A stretch of 64,000 nt of DNA from Endozoicomonas sp. NE40 (lineage in GTDB: Bacteria > Pseudomonadota > Gammaproteobacteria > Pseudomonadales > Endozoicomonadaceae): contig NZ_JBEWTB010000001.1 in NCBI RefSeq assembly GCF_040549045.1, positions 62,001-126,000 on the forward strand. The letters run 5' to 3'. Every line of letters starts with the position of its first letter. The first letter of the stretch is position 1. A program made the translations under genes and the position numbers. Shown piece by piece: positions 52,458 to 62,109 of the stretch. The notes below the pieces were generated by a model. It searched no databases. It saw only the letters and a list, made by a program, of their open reading frames with translations, and was not told the DNA's origin.

Positions 52458-53771
52458 TTACCATGCTTTTGGGGCTTGGTGGCTGTTGATCCTGAATTTA
52501 ATTTCCTCTGCAAGCTGTGAGTTAAAAGTGCGTTCTTCCAGAATTGACTTTGTCCATGCAGGTATTTGATAAGAGTAATCACGAATGGTATTTGCTTTTG
52601 TCTCCGGGTCAACGTAGTTTTTAAAAAATGGCTTTAGCAATCCTGACTGATCAAGCGCAGCTAATTGGGAGTTGATTTGATCCTGATGCCTGTGGTTCGC
52701 TTTATAAAAAGGAACCTTACCCAATGTGATTGCATCAAACAGACTTGAATTGCCCGTTACTCCTACCATAGGATTTGAATTTTCGATCAATGAATAGTAT
52801 TCATGCTGTGAATCTATCTTGGGAATATGGAAAATTTTAACTGTTTGTCCATTAAGGTTATTGATTACTTCTTCAGTCGTTAATGGATCCAGACCAACCC
52901 TGAACTCTTTAAACTCAATCTTAGATATACCATGTTGAGTAAATATCGATTTTGCGAAATAACTAAAAACATCGTTCTTACCCTGATTGGTAATAACCCA
53001 TGCCCCTTTTTCACCTTCTAACCGTGAAGCGGTAGCAACAAAATCGACAAGGCCCTCACCCGAATGCATGTAGCTCACGTAATAGTTATTAGCTGATTCC
53101 TCAATAAATTGTGCCAGACCAGGCAGTCTTTCTTTCAGGGACTGATAGTGATCTGATAAAGCACTTCTATAACTATCTTTTAACAGGTCAGGATTGACCA
53201 GTATTCCCTCGTGATCACCCAGCCCCATCCTTATATGCCGGCAATTGTTAGTATATTCACTTCCATCAGCCCTGTTCTTAGTGTAACTGCGACCGTGAGA
53301 ATCCTGTACCAGCTTTGTTGATCCAAAGATCTGAACAATATTTATAAATTGGAGATTACAGAATGCCTGCTGATCAAAAACAGTTCTTATGAACTGGTCT
53401 GTACCATTGATAGTAATAATCGCTGATGCACTGTGGAGAATTTGATCTATTTCTTCCCTTATTTCATCTGTGTAAGAATGAATACCCTCCAGATGTTTAC
53501 CAAGATCAACAATACTGACCCTCTCTGAATCAAAATAGTCAAAATCTCTTTCCGTTAAACCTTTTGATATTATGGTTATCTTTTTTTCCGGGAAGTTGTC
53601 ATTTACAACTTTATACACTCTTTGAGCCAGAGCGGTATAGCCATAATTTTTCAAATTCATGAACATAATAACAACCGGCTTGTTTTGAGTATCATTACTC
53701 AAGGCAGGTGCAATATCTAAAGCAAAAAACAAAAAAACCAATATGCCAATAATTTTACGATATAGATTCAT
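52458..53771 (-). CDS. exported GT-B-like protein of unknown function
   Basis: A 437-aa protein with a clear signal peptide (IIGILVFLFFALDIAPALS). The mature part opens with VVIMFMNLKNYGYTALAQRVYKVV, a Rossmann-like first strand and helix. Late in the chain is GVTGNSSLFDAITLGKVPFYKANH, the sort of segment that holds the nucleotide-sugar diphosphate in GT-B glycosyltransferases. A glycosyltransferase in the periplasm or outside the cell would be unusual, because nucleotide sugars are cytoplasmic; delivery into a host cell would solve that. I do not recognise the family. The start has a GGAG site 10 nt upstream. Confidence 0.55.
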   Translation of the reverse strand: MNLYRKIIGILVFLFFALDIAPALSNDTQNKPVVIMFMNLKNYGYTALAQRVYKVVNDNFPEKKITIISKGLTERDFDYFDSERVSIVDLGKHLEGIHSYTDEIREEIDQILHSASAIITINGTDQFIRTVFDQQAFCNLQFINIVQIFGSTKLVQDSHGRSYTKNRADGSEYTNNCRHIRMGLGDHEGILVNPDLLKDSYRSALSDHYQSLKERLPGLAQFIEESANNYYVSYMHSGEGLVDFVATASRLEGEKGAWVITNQGKNDVFSYFAKSIFTQHGISKIEFKEFRVGLDPLTTEEVINNLNGQTVKIFHIPKIDSQHEYYSLIENSNPMVGVTGNSSLFDAITLGKVPFYKANHRHQDQINSQLAALDQSGLLKPFFKNYVDPETKANTIRDYSYQIPAWTKSILEERTFNSQLAEEIKFRINSHQAPKAW

Positions 53772-53992
53772 AACTGCTCAGCTCCATCTATTGCCCGATT
53801 CCGTTTATTCCTATCGTTATATCTAAGATCCGACACGTATGTATAAATAAAGTTCAAACCGGGACAGGGCGTAGTTATCGCCTCTTTGTCAGCGCTTCTG
53901 TCCACGCAGTCACGCCTGCTAACACCGGTCTCGTCATTTTCTGCTTAACTGGTGACTCCCATTGGAAGGACCACTCAATTTAAGGAGAATGC

Positions 53993-54955
53993 ATGCAAAT
54001 TCAAAACCCTGTTTTTCAACTTGATACCAGCAACCAGGCCGATTTTGATAATCCGAACACTGCGCTTCTGGATGCTACAGAGAGCCAGCCGGATTCAATG
54101 TGTCAGCGTGTTACACGGTTTGTGTGTAGAACGCTGCCCGAGGCTTTTCAGGCATTGGCAACCCGTCTGTTCAGCCGGCAGGCGAGTATTCTCGATGACG
54201 ATGGCGTAATGACCTATACCGCAGAGTCGAGGAGAGGCAGTCAGGTAACACCGGAGGCACTTGAGTTTTTTGAAAACTTCAGCAGCAGTTACTGGCCAGA
54301 AACTTCACAACCCGGTATTGACGAGCAGATCGGGTTGATAAATTCCCTCAAGGAAGCGTTTCCTGACTACTTTAAGAAAAACCCTTTTTCCGGACTTATA
54401 TTTGAAGACAAAAGCCGGTGCAATGACATTCTTGAAGGTATTGCCAATCATTACCAGCTTGATCTGGCGAAAGAACAAACCATGAGAATGAACGAGGGTT
54501 GGAAAACCTCCCCAACCATCGATAATGGCGACTGCCTGTACGACGCTATCTGGCAGGGTCTGGACAAGGACGAGCAGAAAAAACTGCAGCAGGAGACCGG
54601 AAAAGACAATTACACGGCATTAAAAGAAGTCCTGAAACGAGAAGCAGGAAAATACAACAATGACATCATGGCTAACAACCATAGCATTAACGGCGATTAC
54701 GACAGCCTTGAGGACTACCTGAATAAAGTTGATAAGCCAGAAGAATTCTGGGGGCGTCACGCCATAGAAGGTAAAATTCTGGCGCAAGAGCTGGGCTTTA
54801 ACCTGGTTTTGAAAGGTGGGTGCAGTTACGAGGCAGGATGGTTAAACCAGTTTGTTGAGCGTGAAGATGAAAAACTTCACTGGTCTGAACAGAATACCCG
54901 GGTTGTGTATATTGCCAATCGTAAACAGCATTACAGCGCTATCTTCAAAGACTAG
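53993..54955 (+). CDS. OTU-domain cysteine protease, candidate host-targeted deubiquitinase
   Basis: 320 aa. The C-terminal half is an OTU domain: the catalytic Cys181 in DNGDCLYDAIWQGL (OTU consensus DGxCLFxA), the substrate-side region EFWGRHAIEGKILAQELGFN matching the W-G---E---LA block, and His313 in NRKQHYSAI matching the terminal H-Y-S motif. The first 110 residues have no signal peptide and are Ser/Thr/Asn-rich, as in type III or type IV effectors. Bacteria have no ubiquitin, so the target is inferred to be a eukaryotic host protein. AAGGAG lies just before the ATG. Confidence 0.82.
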   Translation: MQIQNPVFQLDTSNQADFDNPNTALLDATESQPDSMCQRVTRFVCRTLPEAFQALATRLFSRQASILDDDGVMTYTAESRRGSQVTPEALEFFENFSSSYWPETSQPGIDEQIGLINSLKEAFPDYFKKNPFSGLIFEDKSRCNDILEGIANHYQLDLAKEQTMRMNEGWKTSPTIDNGDCLYDAIWQGLDKDEQKKLQQETGKDNYTALKEVLKREAGKYNNDIMANNHSINGDYDSLEDYLNKVDKPEEFWGRHAIEGKILAQELGFNLVLKGGCSYEAGWLNQFVEREDEKLHWSEQNTRVVYIANRKQHYSAIFKD

Positions 54956-55001
54956 TACATCGTTTCATTACATTTGACTTGTAGGTTGGGACGAGCAACT
55001 G

Positions 55002-55033
55002 ACCCCTGCCATATAGCCAAATCAGACAGGGGT
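55002..55033. terminator. hairpin between OTU gene and nucleotidyltransferase gene
   Basis: ACCCCTG (55002-55008) pairs with CAGGGGT (55027-55033) in the spacer between the convergent genes. There is no T tract, so the call is weak. Confidence 0.3.
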
Positions 55034-55047
55034 TCATACATTACTGA

Positions 55048-55836
55048 TCAGCTTCGCACTCCGGCCAGATAGTTCATGGCTAATGTGCGGGCTTTGTCGC
55101 ATGGGCTGACGCCCGGGCTTCGCAGTTCAAGGTAAAGCTCTGCCGCATATTCTGTTGCGTTCAGCAAAGACGCTTTTTCCGGCGTTGCCACAGTCCTTTT
55201 CAGTTTTTCGGCAAAGTCGGGCAGTAACTGTTCAATTTTACGGACACCCCTTGCTTCAAAACCGCCCTGCTGCAAAGCCAGGGAGCCTAACACCTGAACT
55301 CTTAAAAAACTCAGGAACTCAAGCGCCTCAAAGTACTCACCACGCCCGATTTTAGTGCCTGCGTAATGCATCCATACCCAGAACCGGTCTTCGACCCATT
55401 GCTCATCGACTTTGGGGTATTCGCCCCTGCCCTGATCCAGAGCCTGTCTGAGCCGGTCGTCCCTTGCCCACAGAATCGCAGGTTCATCGACACGCCGGGC
55501 AGCGTCTTCAATGTTTACAAACTTGAAATCAACATGGAAGGCTTCCGGGCCGAACAGGGTAATCACCAGCCTTGGCTCGCCCACATGTTCACCGGTAAAT
55601 CCGGCGACCATATCACCCAGACCTGAAACGATTGAGAAGCGATCCTTCATAACAGCATCAAACGAGTCCGGTTCAACAGCGACCACCAGATCCAGGTCGC
55701 TGAAGTCATCCAGAGAATTGTCGGAGTAGGAACCCGAAGCCGCAACACCTGCGATTCCCGGGTTTTCAGCCAGCCTGGGCAGGGCCTGTTGAATAAATTC
55801 TTTGTGCAGGGCGGGAAGTGAGCTTGGAAATTGCAT
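55048..55836 (-). CDS. nucleotidyltransferase-domain protein (aminoglycoside-adenylyltransferase-like)
   Basis: A 262-aa protein with an N-terminal polymerase-beta-type nucleotidyltransferase domain. The helix VAASGSYSDNSLDDFSDLDLVV contains the G-S and D-x-D metal-binding pattern, and a third acidic residue is likely in VDFKFVN. The C-terminal half is a helical domain that would bind substrate. Such proteins adenylylate aminoglycosides or act as minimal nucleotidyltransferases in toxin-antitoxin pairs. No partner is visible, so the substrate is unknown. Confidence 0.8.
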   Translation of the reverse strand: MQFPSSLPALHKEFIQQALPRLAENPGIAGVAASGSYSDNSLDDFSDLDLVVAVEPDSFDAVMKDRFSIVSGLGDMVAGFTGEHVGEPRLVITLFGPEAFHVDFKFVNIEDAARRVDEPAILWARDDRLRQALDQGRGEYPKVDEQWVEDRFWVWMHYAGTKIGRGEYFEALEFLSFLRVQVLGSLALQQGGFEARGVRKIEQLLPDFAEKLKRTVATPEKASLLNATEYAAELYLELRSPGVSPCDKARTLAMNYLAGVRS

Positions 55837-56224
55837 GTTTAAGCACTTAACTCTTACGGTTTGTGTTCATCATCGTCAACATGATGTCTGTAAGAATTTC
55901 AAACAGCATTATAGGGTAATGGGTTTTATGCTGCCTGAACCATTCGTAAGACTGCGTACGGCCTCTGTTCTGGTCGTCTATCTGTTGCTGCCGTGGCTTC
56001 AATGTTCCTGATGCTGCCCGGGTCGTATTTCACCACCGGGCTTCAGCCCCCCAACTAGGTCAGTGCCATTGACCCTAAGCGGACCATTTCATCGACAGCT
56101 CCTCTTCGTTAGCCCTCCTGTCATTTTTGTTATCTGAAATAACAACAGTCGTAACAGATCGGAAACTTTCTGGCATGAACCTTATCTCAGTTGCATACCC
56201 ACGTTTTTTTTCAGGAAAATAATA
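55837..56224. other. 388-bp intergenic stretch
   Basis: I see no gene, strong repeat or terminator. The plus-strand piece around 55980-56060 could be read as VASMFLMLPGSYFTTGLQPPN followed by a stop, but it has no start or context. A ribosome site for the next gene is weak (AGGAAAA). Confidence 0.35.
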
Positions 56225-59191
56225 ATGATGTCCCCCGGAAACATAACAAAGTCTGTCCAGACAAACACAACATATCCCGGTGGTAAAGAACCCGGAGAGT
56301 ATTCTGATAGCTCATCAGGAGAAGCAGCCTCATTTAAGGGCCGTACAACCAAAGGGCATGCAACGACTAAATCCGAAAAAACAGCGACAAAGCGCAGGTC
56401 AGATGACTCCATCGCAAAGGAGGGCTCTGGCAGTAAACGCCGGAAAGTGTCTGCTCATGATAGTCGTTATTCAGAGCACAAAACCAGAAACATAAAGCCC
56501 GGTTCGGATCGGCAGGCAGAACGTCGCAGAGCCTCCGGGACTGGAAAAAACACAAACACACACAAAACGGGAAAAAACGTACCATCATTGCAGACGCACT
56601 ATGAAGAATGCATCGCTGACATGAAAGGCAATCGTTACTCAGATGCCAGACACGGCTTGTATCGATTGTCCCGAACCTACCCGGACTGGCACAAGGAACC
56701 CGCTAAAACAGCTGAACGTTATCAATTCACCAAAGAAGAAAAAAAGACGCTTTTTGAATTATCCGACTTGTACAGAACGTTGGAATTTATACGCATTCAC
56801 CACCCGGATCTGGAAGAAACAGGCCGATTTTCTTCTACACCACCCGGGTTAGAGCTGCCGACTGCAAGGTTGCACGAAAACTACGGTAAATTAAAGTCAA
56901 ACTATCAGGAATTGCAACAGGGCATGATTTTTGTCGATAAATTTCTTTTAAACCCTGATTTTAAAACCGACAATCAGGACTTTGAACGACGCAAAGTCAA
57001 TACCGCTTACAGACACCTGATATGGCTACTTGAAAGCAAAATGCTGAATGCCGGTTTTCATTCAATGTGGCAGACAAACTACCTGAAAGCCTGTGAGGAA
57101 AAAGTCAGCCTGGGTGAATCATTTTTGCAGTCAGAAGAAGGGCAGTTTTTTAACACCTGTAAAAAGACGATAACAGCAATTCAGAGTGCTAACGATAAAA
57201 AACAGGCTATGGAGATACTCCATGAGCATTTTAACTGGGTACGTGAACAAAAATTTGCACCACTCGCCCTTGTCTCTCTGGCCTGCTCTGCCAATGTTTT
57301 TACCAGGGAATATGCTAATAGCAGAGGTCAGTTTGAACCTCTTAGAGAGCTATCCGGGGCTTATTTTTATTCTGCCCGACTTCTGGGTCTGGGCTCCTGC
57401 AGTAGCGATATCGAAAGTACATGTAAATCCCTGAAGGCATTAGGGCGCTGTAATATTCCCATAGAGGACTACCCGAGGTTGTTTCCACCATTGCTAAAGG
57501 TTTTGCTCACATCATGGAGCCCGGATAATTTCAAAAGAGTAAAAGCCACTATGGCACAACATTGTGCGGTTGCCCTGACAACAGACTATCTTGACGCTTT
57601 GGAGCTGATAAACCTCAAGCGCTACAAAGAGGCTCGTGAAAAAATAAAAACGGCTCTTAATTCTGAATATCAGCCTCTTGAAAAAGAGGCTCTTAACCTG
57701 TTGATGGCCCTGAGTTATCATCTGGAGGGCAATCAGCGAGACGATGTTGTTAAAAGCCTGTCTGAATGTAAGTTAACATCAAGCACCCAGATAAAATTGC
57801 AGCTCATACGACTGCAAATGGCAGTAGATAACAGAGAGGAAGTCAGAGAATTAATGCACAAACAAGATGATATTTTTCTTACCAGGGCTTATAAACCGGT
57901 GTTAGATTATCTGGAAGATAAGAAAAGTATGACGGATAAAACTTCTCAGACTGAGTTTTCAACAAAAACGTCTATCGCAACTCCCGATGAGACTTCCTTA
58001 AAACTGGCCTCACAGAAAGAACAGCTTTTCGACCAACAGAAAAAAATAGAAGAACTGGAATCAGAACTGGCGATTAGTAAAAAGAAGTACAGTCATTCAA
58101 AAAAAACAAATTCCCAACTACAAAAGAGCTGGGTGAAGACTCATGAGCACACGAAAGAAAAGTTAAAGAAACTGAACGAAGACTATGGGGTTTTAAGCGT
58201 AAAGTATACTAAAACGTGCAAAGATCTTAATGATTCCTTAAAGGAAAAGGCGAGGTTAGATTTATTGGCCGAAGAAAATGTCAAAAGTTTTACAGCTCAA
58301 ATTAATACAATGGCCAGTATGTTAGAGCAAAATAATGAGTCTTTAGTTAAGGAAGAAATGCCACAAGAATATGGTCAAAAAAGTACTTCGCCGGGAGAGA
58401 CCGGGAAAAGTTTGCAACAAACAACTATTAACCTTGAGTCAAAACAAGAACTATCTGTTGATAAAGAGAAACTAAAATCAATACTGAAAAATGCCCAGAA
58501 AAAAACACCAGTGGAAGAAAATAACGAAAAAGAACAAGAAATAGCGATGCAGCTACAAGCAGAAAACAAACAGCTACGTCAAACAAAAGAAACCCAGGCA
58601 GCCGAGATTGAACGTGTCGAACATTCAGTCAACGATTTGAAAGATCAGGTTGATACCTATAAGCAAGAAATAGCGAATCTAAAAGAAAAAAACAAAAATC
58701 TACGTGAGACGAGAAAAAATCAGAAGAGCGAAATCAAATCGATTAACCGCATGAATAAACTGCTTGAAAAACAGGCTAAAATTCACAGCGAATTAATAAT
58801 GAAGTTGCAAGCAAAAAATGAAGAACTGGAAAAAACAAAAGAAACACAGGCAACTAATATTGAATGCGCCGATCATTCAATTGACTTGTTAAAAGATGCG
58901 AATGACGCCCATGAGGAAACAATAAAGCAACTACAGGAGAAAAACAGAGAACTACATAAAGCAATAGAAAACCAGGAGGCCAATAGTGAAATTAATAAAT
59001 TCTCAATGATGTCCACATTCAACGAAAATCAATCACTTAAAACAGAAATAAAAGAACTGCGAGCCAAAGAAAAAGAATTAACGACAAAAATAGAGGCTAA
59101 GGATAAAGAAATCGAAAGTTTAAAGTGTGATTTTGATTTAGATGATATCACCTTAGATCCAAGTGCTGCCGATTTTTCGGTCATGTTTTAA
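56225..59191 (+). CDS. large coiled-coil protein with a bipartite nuclear-localisation-like motif
   Basis: A 988-aa protein I do not recognise. Residues 1-115 are disordered, rich in Ser, Thr, Gly, Lys and Arg, with a bipartite basic motif: KRR at 56-58 and KRRK at 71-74. Residues about 120-590 are helical, with TPR-like repeats (DALELINLKRYKEAREKIKT). From about 595 to 960 there is almost unbroken coiled coil with the recurring LQAKNEELEKTKETQATN type of unit, then an acidic C-terminus (DFDLDDITLDPSAADFSVMF). There is no signal peptide. The design is like secreted effectors that enter host nuclei, but that is inference. The start could be either ATG of the MM pair. Confidence 0.7.
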   Translation: MMSPGNITKSVQTNTTYPGGKEPGEYSDSSSGEAASFKGRTTKGHATTKSEKTATKRRSDDSIAKEGSGSKRRKVSAHDSRYSEHKTRNIKPGSDRQAERRRASGTGKNTNTHKTGKNVPSLQTHYEECIADMKGNRYSDARHGLYRLSRTYPDWHKEPAKTAERYQFTKEEKKTLFELSDLYRTLEFIRIHHPDLEETGRFSSTPPGLELPTARLHENYGKLKSNYQELQQGMIFVDKFLLNPDFKTDNQDFERRKVNTAYRHLIWLLESKMLNAGFHSMWQTNYLKACEEKVSLGESFLQSEEGQFFNTCKKTITAIQSANDKKQAMEILHEHFNWVREQKFAPLALVSLACSANVFTREYANSRGQFEPLRELSGAYFYSARLLGLGSCSSDIESTCKSLKALGRCNIPIEDYPRLFPPLLKVLLTSWSPDNFKRVKATMAQHCAVALTTDYLDALELINLKRYKEAREKIKTALNSEYQPLEKEALNLLMALSYHLEGNQRDDVVKSLSECKLTSSTQIKLQLIRLQMAVDNREEVRELMHKQDDIFLTRAYKPVLDYLEDKKSMTDKTSQTEFSTKTSIATPDETSLKLASQKEQLFDQQKKIEELESELAISKKKYSHSKKTNSQLQKSWVKTHEHTKEKLKKLNEDYGVLSVKYTKTCKDLNDSLKEKARLDLLAEENVKSFTAQINTMASMLEQNNESLVKEEMPQEYGQKSTSPGETGKSLQQTTINLESKQELSVDKEKLKSILKNAQKKTPVEENNEKEQEIAMQLQAENKQLRQTKETQAAEIERVEHSVNDLKDQVDTYKQEIANLKEKNKNLRETRKNQKSEIKSINRMNKLLEKQAKIHSELIMKLQAKNEELEKTKETQATNIECADHSIDLLKDANDAHEETIKQLQEKNRELHKAIENQEANSEINKFSMMSTFNENQSLKTEIKELRAKEKELTTKIEAKDKEIESLKCDFDLDDITLDPSAADFSVMF

Positions 59192-59236
59192 ACGGGTTGA
59201 TATCACCTTCGTAAGAAGGTGCTTTACCGTTTTTTA
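59191..59236 (+). terminator. intrinsic terminator after the coiled-coil gene
   Basis: CACCTTC-GTAA-GAAGGTG (59204-59221) is a perfect 7-bp stem with a 4-nt loop. An outer AACGG/CCGTT pairing (59191-59195, 59227-59231) and TTTTTT follow, making a good rho-independent terminator. Confidence 0.8.
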
Positions 59237-59550
59237 CGACCTCATCTGTGGTATTACAGTGAACACATACAACTGTAATGGCTGACATAGGAAAATTGAC
59301 AGAATAGCAGCAAAACGTGATCGTCAGATACACGAAATCAATGCATCTGATTCATGGCCAAAAAAACACATCCGTTTAAATCTTTTGAACTAAACTTGGC
59401 ACTTCCTGGTGAAAAACGGCAAGTGCGATGAAAGTAACACCTTCAAAGCCAAACTACGCAGCTATTCACCGTTTATGTTCTCAACAAATACATGTTTATA
59501 AATAGATACCATTTCCATTTAGCCCTTTATAACCTCTTATGGAGTCAACG
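59237..59550. other. intergenic stretch upstream of the DM9-like gene
   Basis: About 315 bp of AT-rich sequence with no gene or recognisable operator. It ends in a GGAG ribosome site 6 nt before the next ATG. Confidence 0.4.
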
Positions 59551-61041
59551 ATGAAACCTCTTCTGAAAATCCTGTCGATACCTATTTTGGTTGTTATGCT
59601 TTTGCAGCTTAACAGCGCAAAAGCCGGGTGGAGTTCACCCTGGATGACCAGTGATGGAAAGGGTTATAGCTCTGTGAGAGTTGGATTAACTGTGGTGGGT
59701 GTTCTGGTAGTCGCAGCGGCAGGCGGAATCATTGGAGGTACCATTGCTTCGAGTAATTCAAAACCGGATCCAACCTCCCCTCCTGACAACACCCGTTCCA
59801 CATCGCCTGAATCCAGAATAAAGGAATATAAAACACTGGAGGATCTGTCGGAACCGGATGATGATTATCAGAAAAAAATCATTAAAGAAATGAAGCTTCT
59901 TCCTTTCAAGGAGAGTGAAGATAATTACTCAGACACAACAGCAAGCCATTACCTGTGGGCAAGGGCGACATTTCTGGACAACTACGATAAATTCAAGGAT
60001 AAAATCAAACCGGCACTGTTTCCATTTAACAGTTGGTACGATGCTAAAAGTCCCAGTAGTGCTTGTATGTCAGAACTTCCCAAACCTTTCAAAAAAGAAT
60101 CACGATGCAACGATGGGCATCTAACGGGCTTTTGTCTTATCAAGTTTGAACAAAACGGGAAGGAACGCACACTCGTCGGCCTTCTGGCTAATACATCGGA
60201 CAATGTATCAGGTTGTCAATTAGGGTGGAGAGATGATCTGGACTATGGAAGAAGACTTCCCAGAAATGCTCTGCTGACTGACAAGCGATACTACCAGATT
60301 AATGTGATAACCCCAGCGCAAACCTACAAATTCAATAAGAAACCGGCGAAAAATATTACATTTGCGTCAACGGTATTTTACAAAGGTCACATTCGGCACG
60401 AAACCCTTTGCCGGGAAGCTGGGGGGCCGGGAACCGAATGGTATCTTAGTAATGGAGAACGGGGAGCTGACCCATGCAGGGAATTGTCTGCTGCCCCTCC
60501 TGATATAGACTTTGGTGGTTACTTCGTACCTCACCGTCGCATTGCCGGAGAAGTTGACTACCCGGCCCGGGTTGACTGGAAAGAGACGACCACTGATCAC
60601 GGTTCCGCAGTGAATGATGAAGTTCAGGCTAATTTTTGTGCGCCCAAAAAGCTTTTTAAGGAATTCATACTCGGTTCAGTGGGAGAGCATCGCTTTTGCC
60701 GTTACATTAACGCAAAAGGCAATGCCGGTTATGTTGACAAAAAACCAGACGGCAGTGTTCAGTCTGACTTTCTCAGGCCCAGTATTAAAGAAACTGTCCG
60801 GTGGCAAACGTTTAAAAACGCTATTCCTTATAATGCCATCATCGCCGGTTTGAGCTATGCCAACGCCAAAATCATAAAAACCGAGCGCGTCTATTTTTGC
60901 CGGTATGTCGATAACTACATTTATCGTTACGGACAAGTCATCCAAAATACGGATACCTGTCGATCATCATTAGCAAGCGTTGAGAATATACACTCGATCG
61001 ATGAATCAAAAACCTTTGAGGTTCTGGTACCGGCTCTATAA
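59551..61041 (+). CDS. exported protein with a C-terminal DM9-like domain
   Basis: 496 aa from the ATG at 59551, chosen for its GGAG site. A signal peptide (ILSIPILVVMLLQLNSAKA) is followed by a second hydrophobic, Gly/Ala-rich segment (VGVLVVAAAGGIIGGTIAS), perhaps a membrane anchor, and then a Pro/Ser/Thr linker. The large middle region is Cys-rich. The last 80 residues (RWQTFKNAIPYNAIIAGLSY, VYFCRYVDNYIYRYGQVI, EVLVPAL) follow the DM9/DUF3421 pattern W...IP-NA--aG....YvcR......G-v....EVL. An additional FCRY...GYV-KKPDG unit precedes it. DM9 proteins of insects and oysters bind mannose-type glycans. A lectin-like, host-facing role is inferred. Confidence 0.6.
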   Translation: MKPLLKILSIPILVVMLLQLNSAKAGWSSPWMTSDGKGYSSVRVGLTVVGVLVVAAAGGIIGGTIASSNSKPDPTSPPDNTRSTSPESRIKEYKTLEDLSEPDDDYQKKIIKEMKLLPFKESEDNYSDTTASHYLWARATFLDNYDKFKDKIKPALFPFNSWYDAKSPSSACMSELPKPFKKESRCNDGHLTGFCLIKFEQNGKERTLVGLLANTSDNVSGCQLGWRDDLDYGRRLPRNALLTDKRYYQINVITPAQTYKFNKKPAKNITFASTVFYKGHIRHETLCREAGGPGTEWYLSNGERGADPCRELSAAPPDIDFGGYFVPHRRIAGEVDYPARVDWKETTTDHGSAVNDEVQANFCAPKKLFKEFILGSVGEHRFCRYINAKGNAGYVDKKPDGSVQSDFLRPSIKETVRWQTFKNAIPYNAIIAGLSYANAKIIKTERVYFCRYVDNYIYRYGQVIQNTDTCRSSLASVENIHSIDESKTFEVLVPAL

Positions 61042-61116
61042 ATTTTATAAACCCTGATTCCAGGCTGTAACCCCTTTAATTCCAGGGAGTTGAAGCCTGA
61101 AATCAGGATGAAACCA

Positions 61117-62109
61117 TTACCCTTTCGCTTCCTCGTAATGCCTGCTCAGCACGTCTTCAATCGCCTTGTCCAACTCCTTCTGAACCCCCCTGGGCATATA
61201 GCCAAACTCATAGGCAAAGGCCCTGCCCCGGGTGCGCTTGCGGGCAAACTGGTTTTTATTGTCAAAGTCAAAGTAATGGGTGGTCTTTGCCTTGACCGGG
61301 TCCGGAATATCCAGAACGTATTTCAGGTTGTCCTTAAAGGATTCCATCAGCCGGTTTTTGATTTCATCGGCTCTCAGGTCTTCAGCCAGAATATCCTGCT
61401 TGTTGTCGTCCACCAGTTCCAGCAGGTCAGGCAGTTCAACACCCTTGTCACTAAGCTTTTCACTGTACCGGAGCAGCTCGCTGTAGTTGGGGTGCGACAG
61501 TTCGTTCGGGTCAGGAAAGACTCTGATCATTGCCAGGGGAACCCGTGCCGCAGTCAGCGCCCGGTTTACTTTGGCAACGGACAGCTGTCGTGTTCTGGCG
61601 ATCTCGGCCTGTTTCATGCCGCTTTCCCACAAGGGCAGAAGGCTGACCCCGAGGTCACGGATGGAGTGTTCACGGGCGGTCTGAACTTCGCGGGCTATGG
61701 CGCGGGCGTCGTCCGTCGTCAGTTCTGTGTCTTCTTCCGCGACCAGGATATTCAGCCCGGTTTTTGCCTCAATAGCAGCCAGCCTGCGTCTTGAGCCATC
61801 AAGAATTTCTATTTTCCCGCCTTTGCTGTACCGCCCAATGGCAGGAAACCACTGATGGGTCCTGATGGTACGGGTGATATCCGCCACCGACTCCGGGGTC
61901 AGCGTATTCTGGTCACGGCCATTGATCTCTGCGTTAACAAAGGTGGCGGTCTTTACCTTACCCGCCCTGACCCGTATCGAGTTAAAGAAAATGCTGCGAT
62001 CATGGCCTTCATGGTCTTTCAGGGTAATCTCACATTCAGCCAGATCAATATCGTCGTACAGGGCATCGTCCTCGATCCCCATGGTTCTGCCAACCGTCGC
62101 TCTGGCCAT
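61117..62109 (-). CDS. parB2: ParB-family partition protein, P1/Vibrio chromosome II type
   Basis: A 330-aa ParB with short acidic N-terminus, FVNAEINGRDQNTLTPESV, the CTP/effector region EILDGSRRRLAAIEAKTGL, REVQTAREHSIRDLGVSLLP in place of the ENxQR box, and a helix-turn-helix (MKQAEIARTRQLSVAKVNRALT). The C-terminal domain is basic (RKRTRGRAFAYEFGYMP). This layout fits ParB of P1-like plasmids and secondary chromosomes, not the ParB at 29540-30670. It starts directly after the parA2 stop. Confidence 0.9.
   Translation of the reverse strand: MARATVGRTMGIEDDALYDDIDLAECEITLKDHEGHDRSIFFNSIRVRAGKVKTATFVNAEINGRDQNTLTPESVADITRTIRTHQWFPAIGRYSKGGKIEILDGSRRRLAAIEAKTGLNILVAEEDTELTTDDARAIAREVQTAREHSIRDLGVSLLPLWESGMKQAEIARTRQLSVAKVNRALTAARVPLAMIRVFPDPNELSHPNYSELLRYSEKLSDKGVELPDLLELVDDNKQDILAEDLRADEIKNRLMESFKDNLKYVLDIPDPVKAKTTHYFDFDNKNQFARKRTRGRAFAYEFGYMPRGVQKELDKAIEDVLSRHYEEAKG

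Noticed and set aside
54986..55006. GTAGGTTGGGACGAGC segment as a dispersed REP-like repeat
   Set aside because: It resembles a motif common in proteobacterial intergenic regions, but only one copy occurs in the window and no pairing arm is found.
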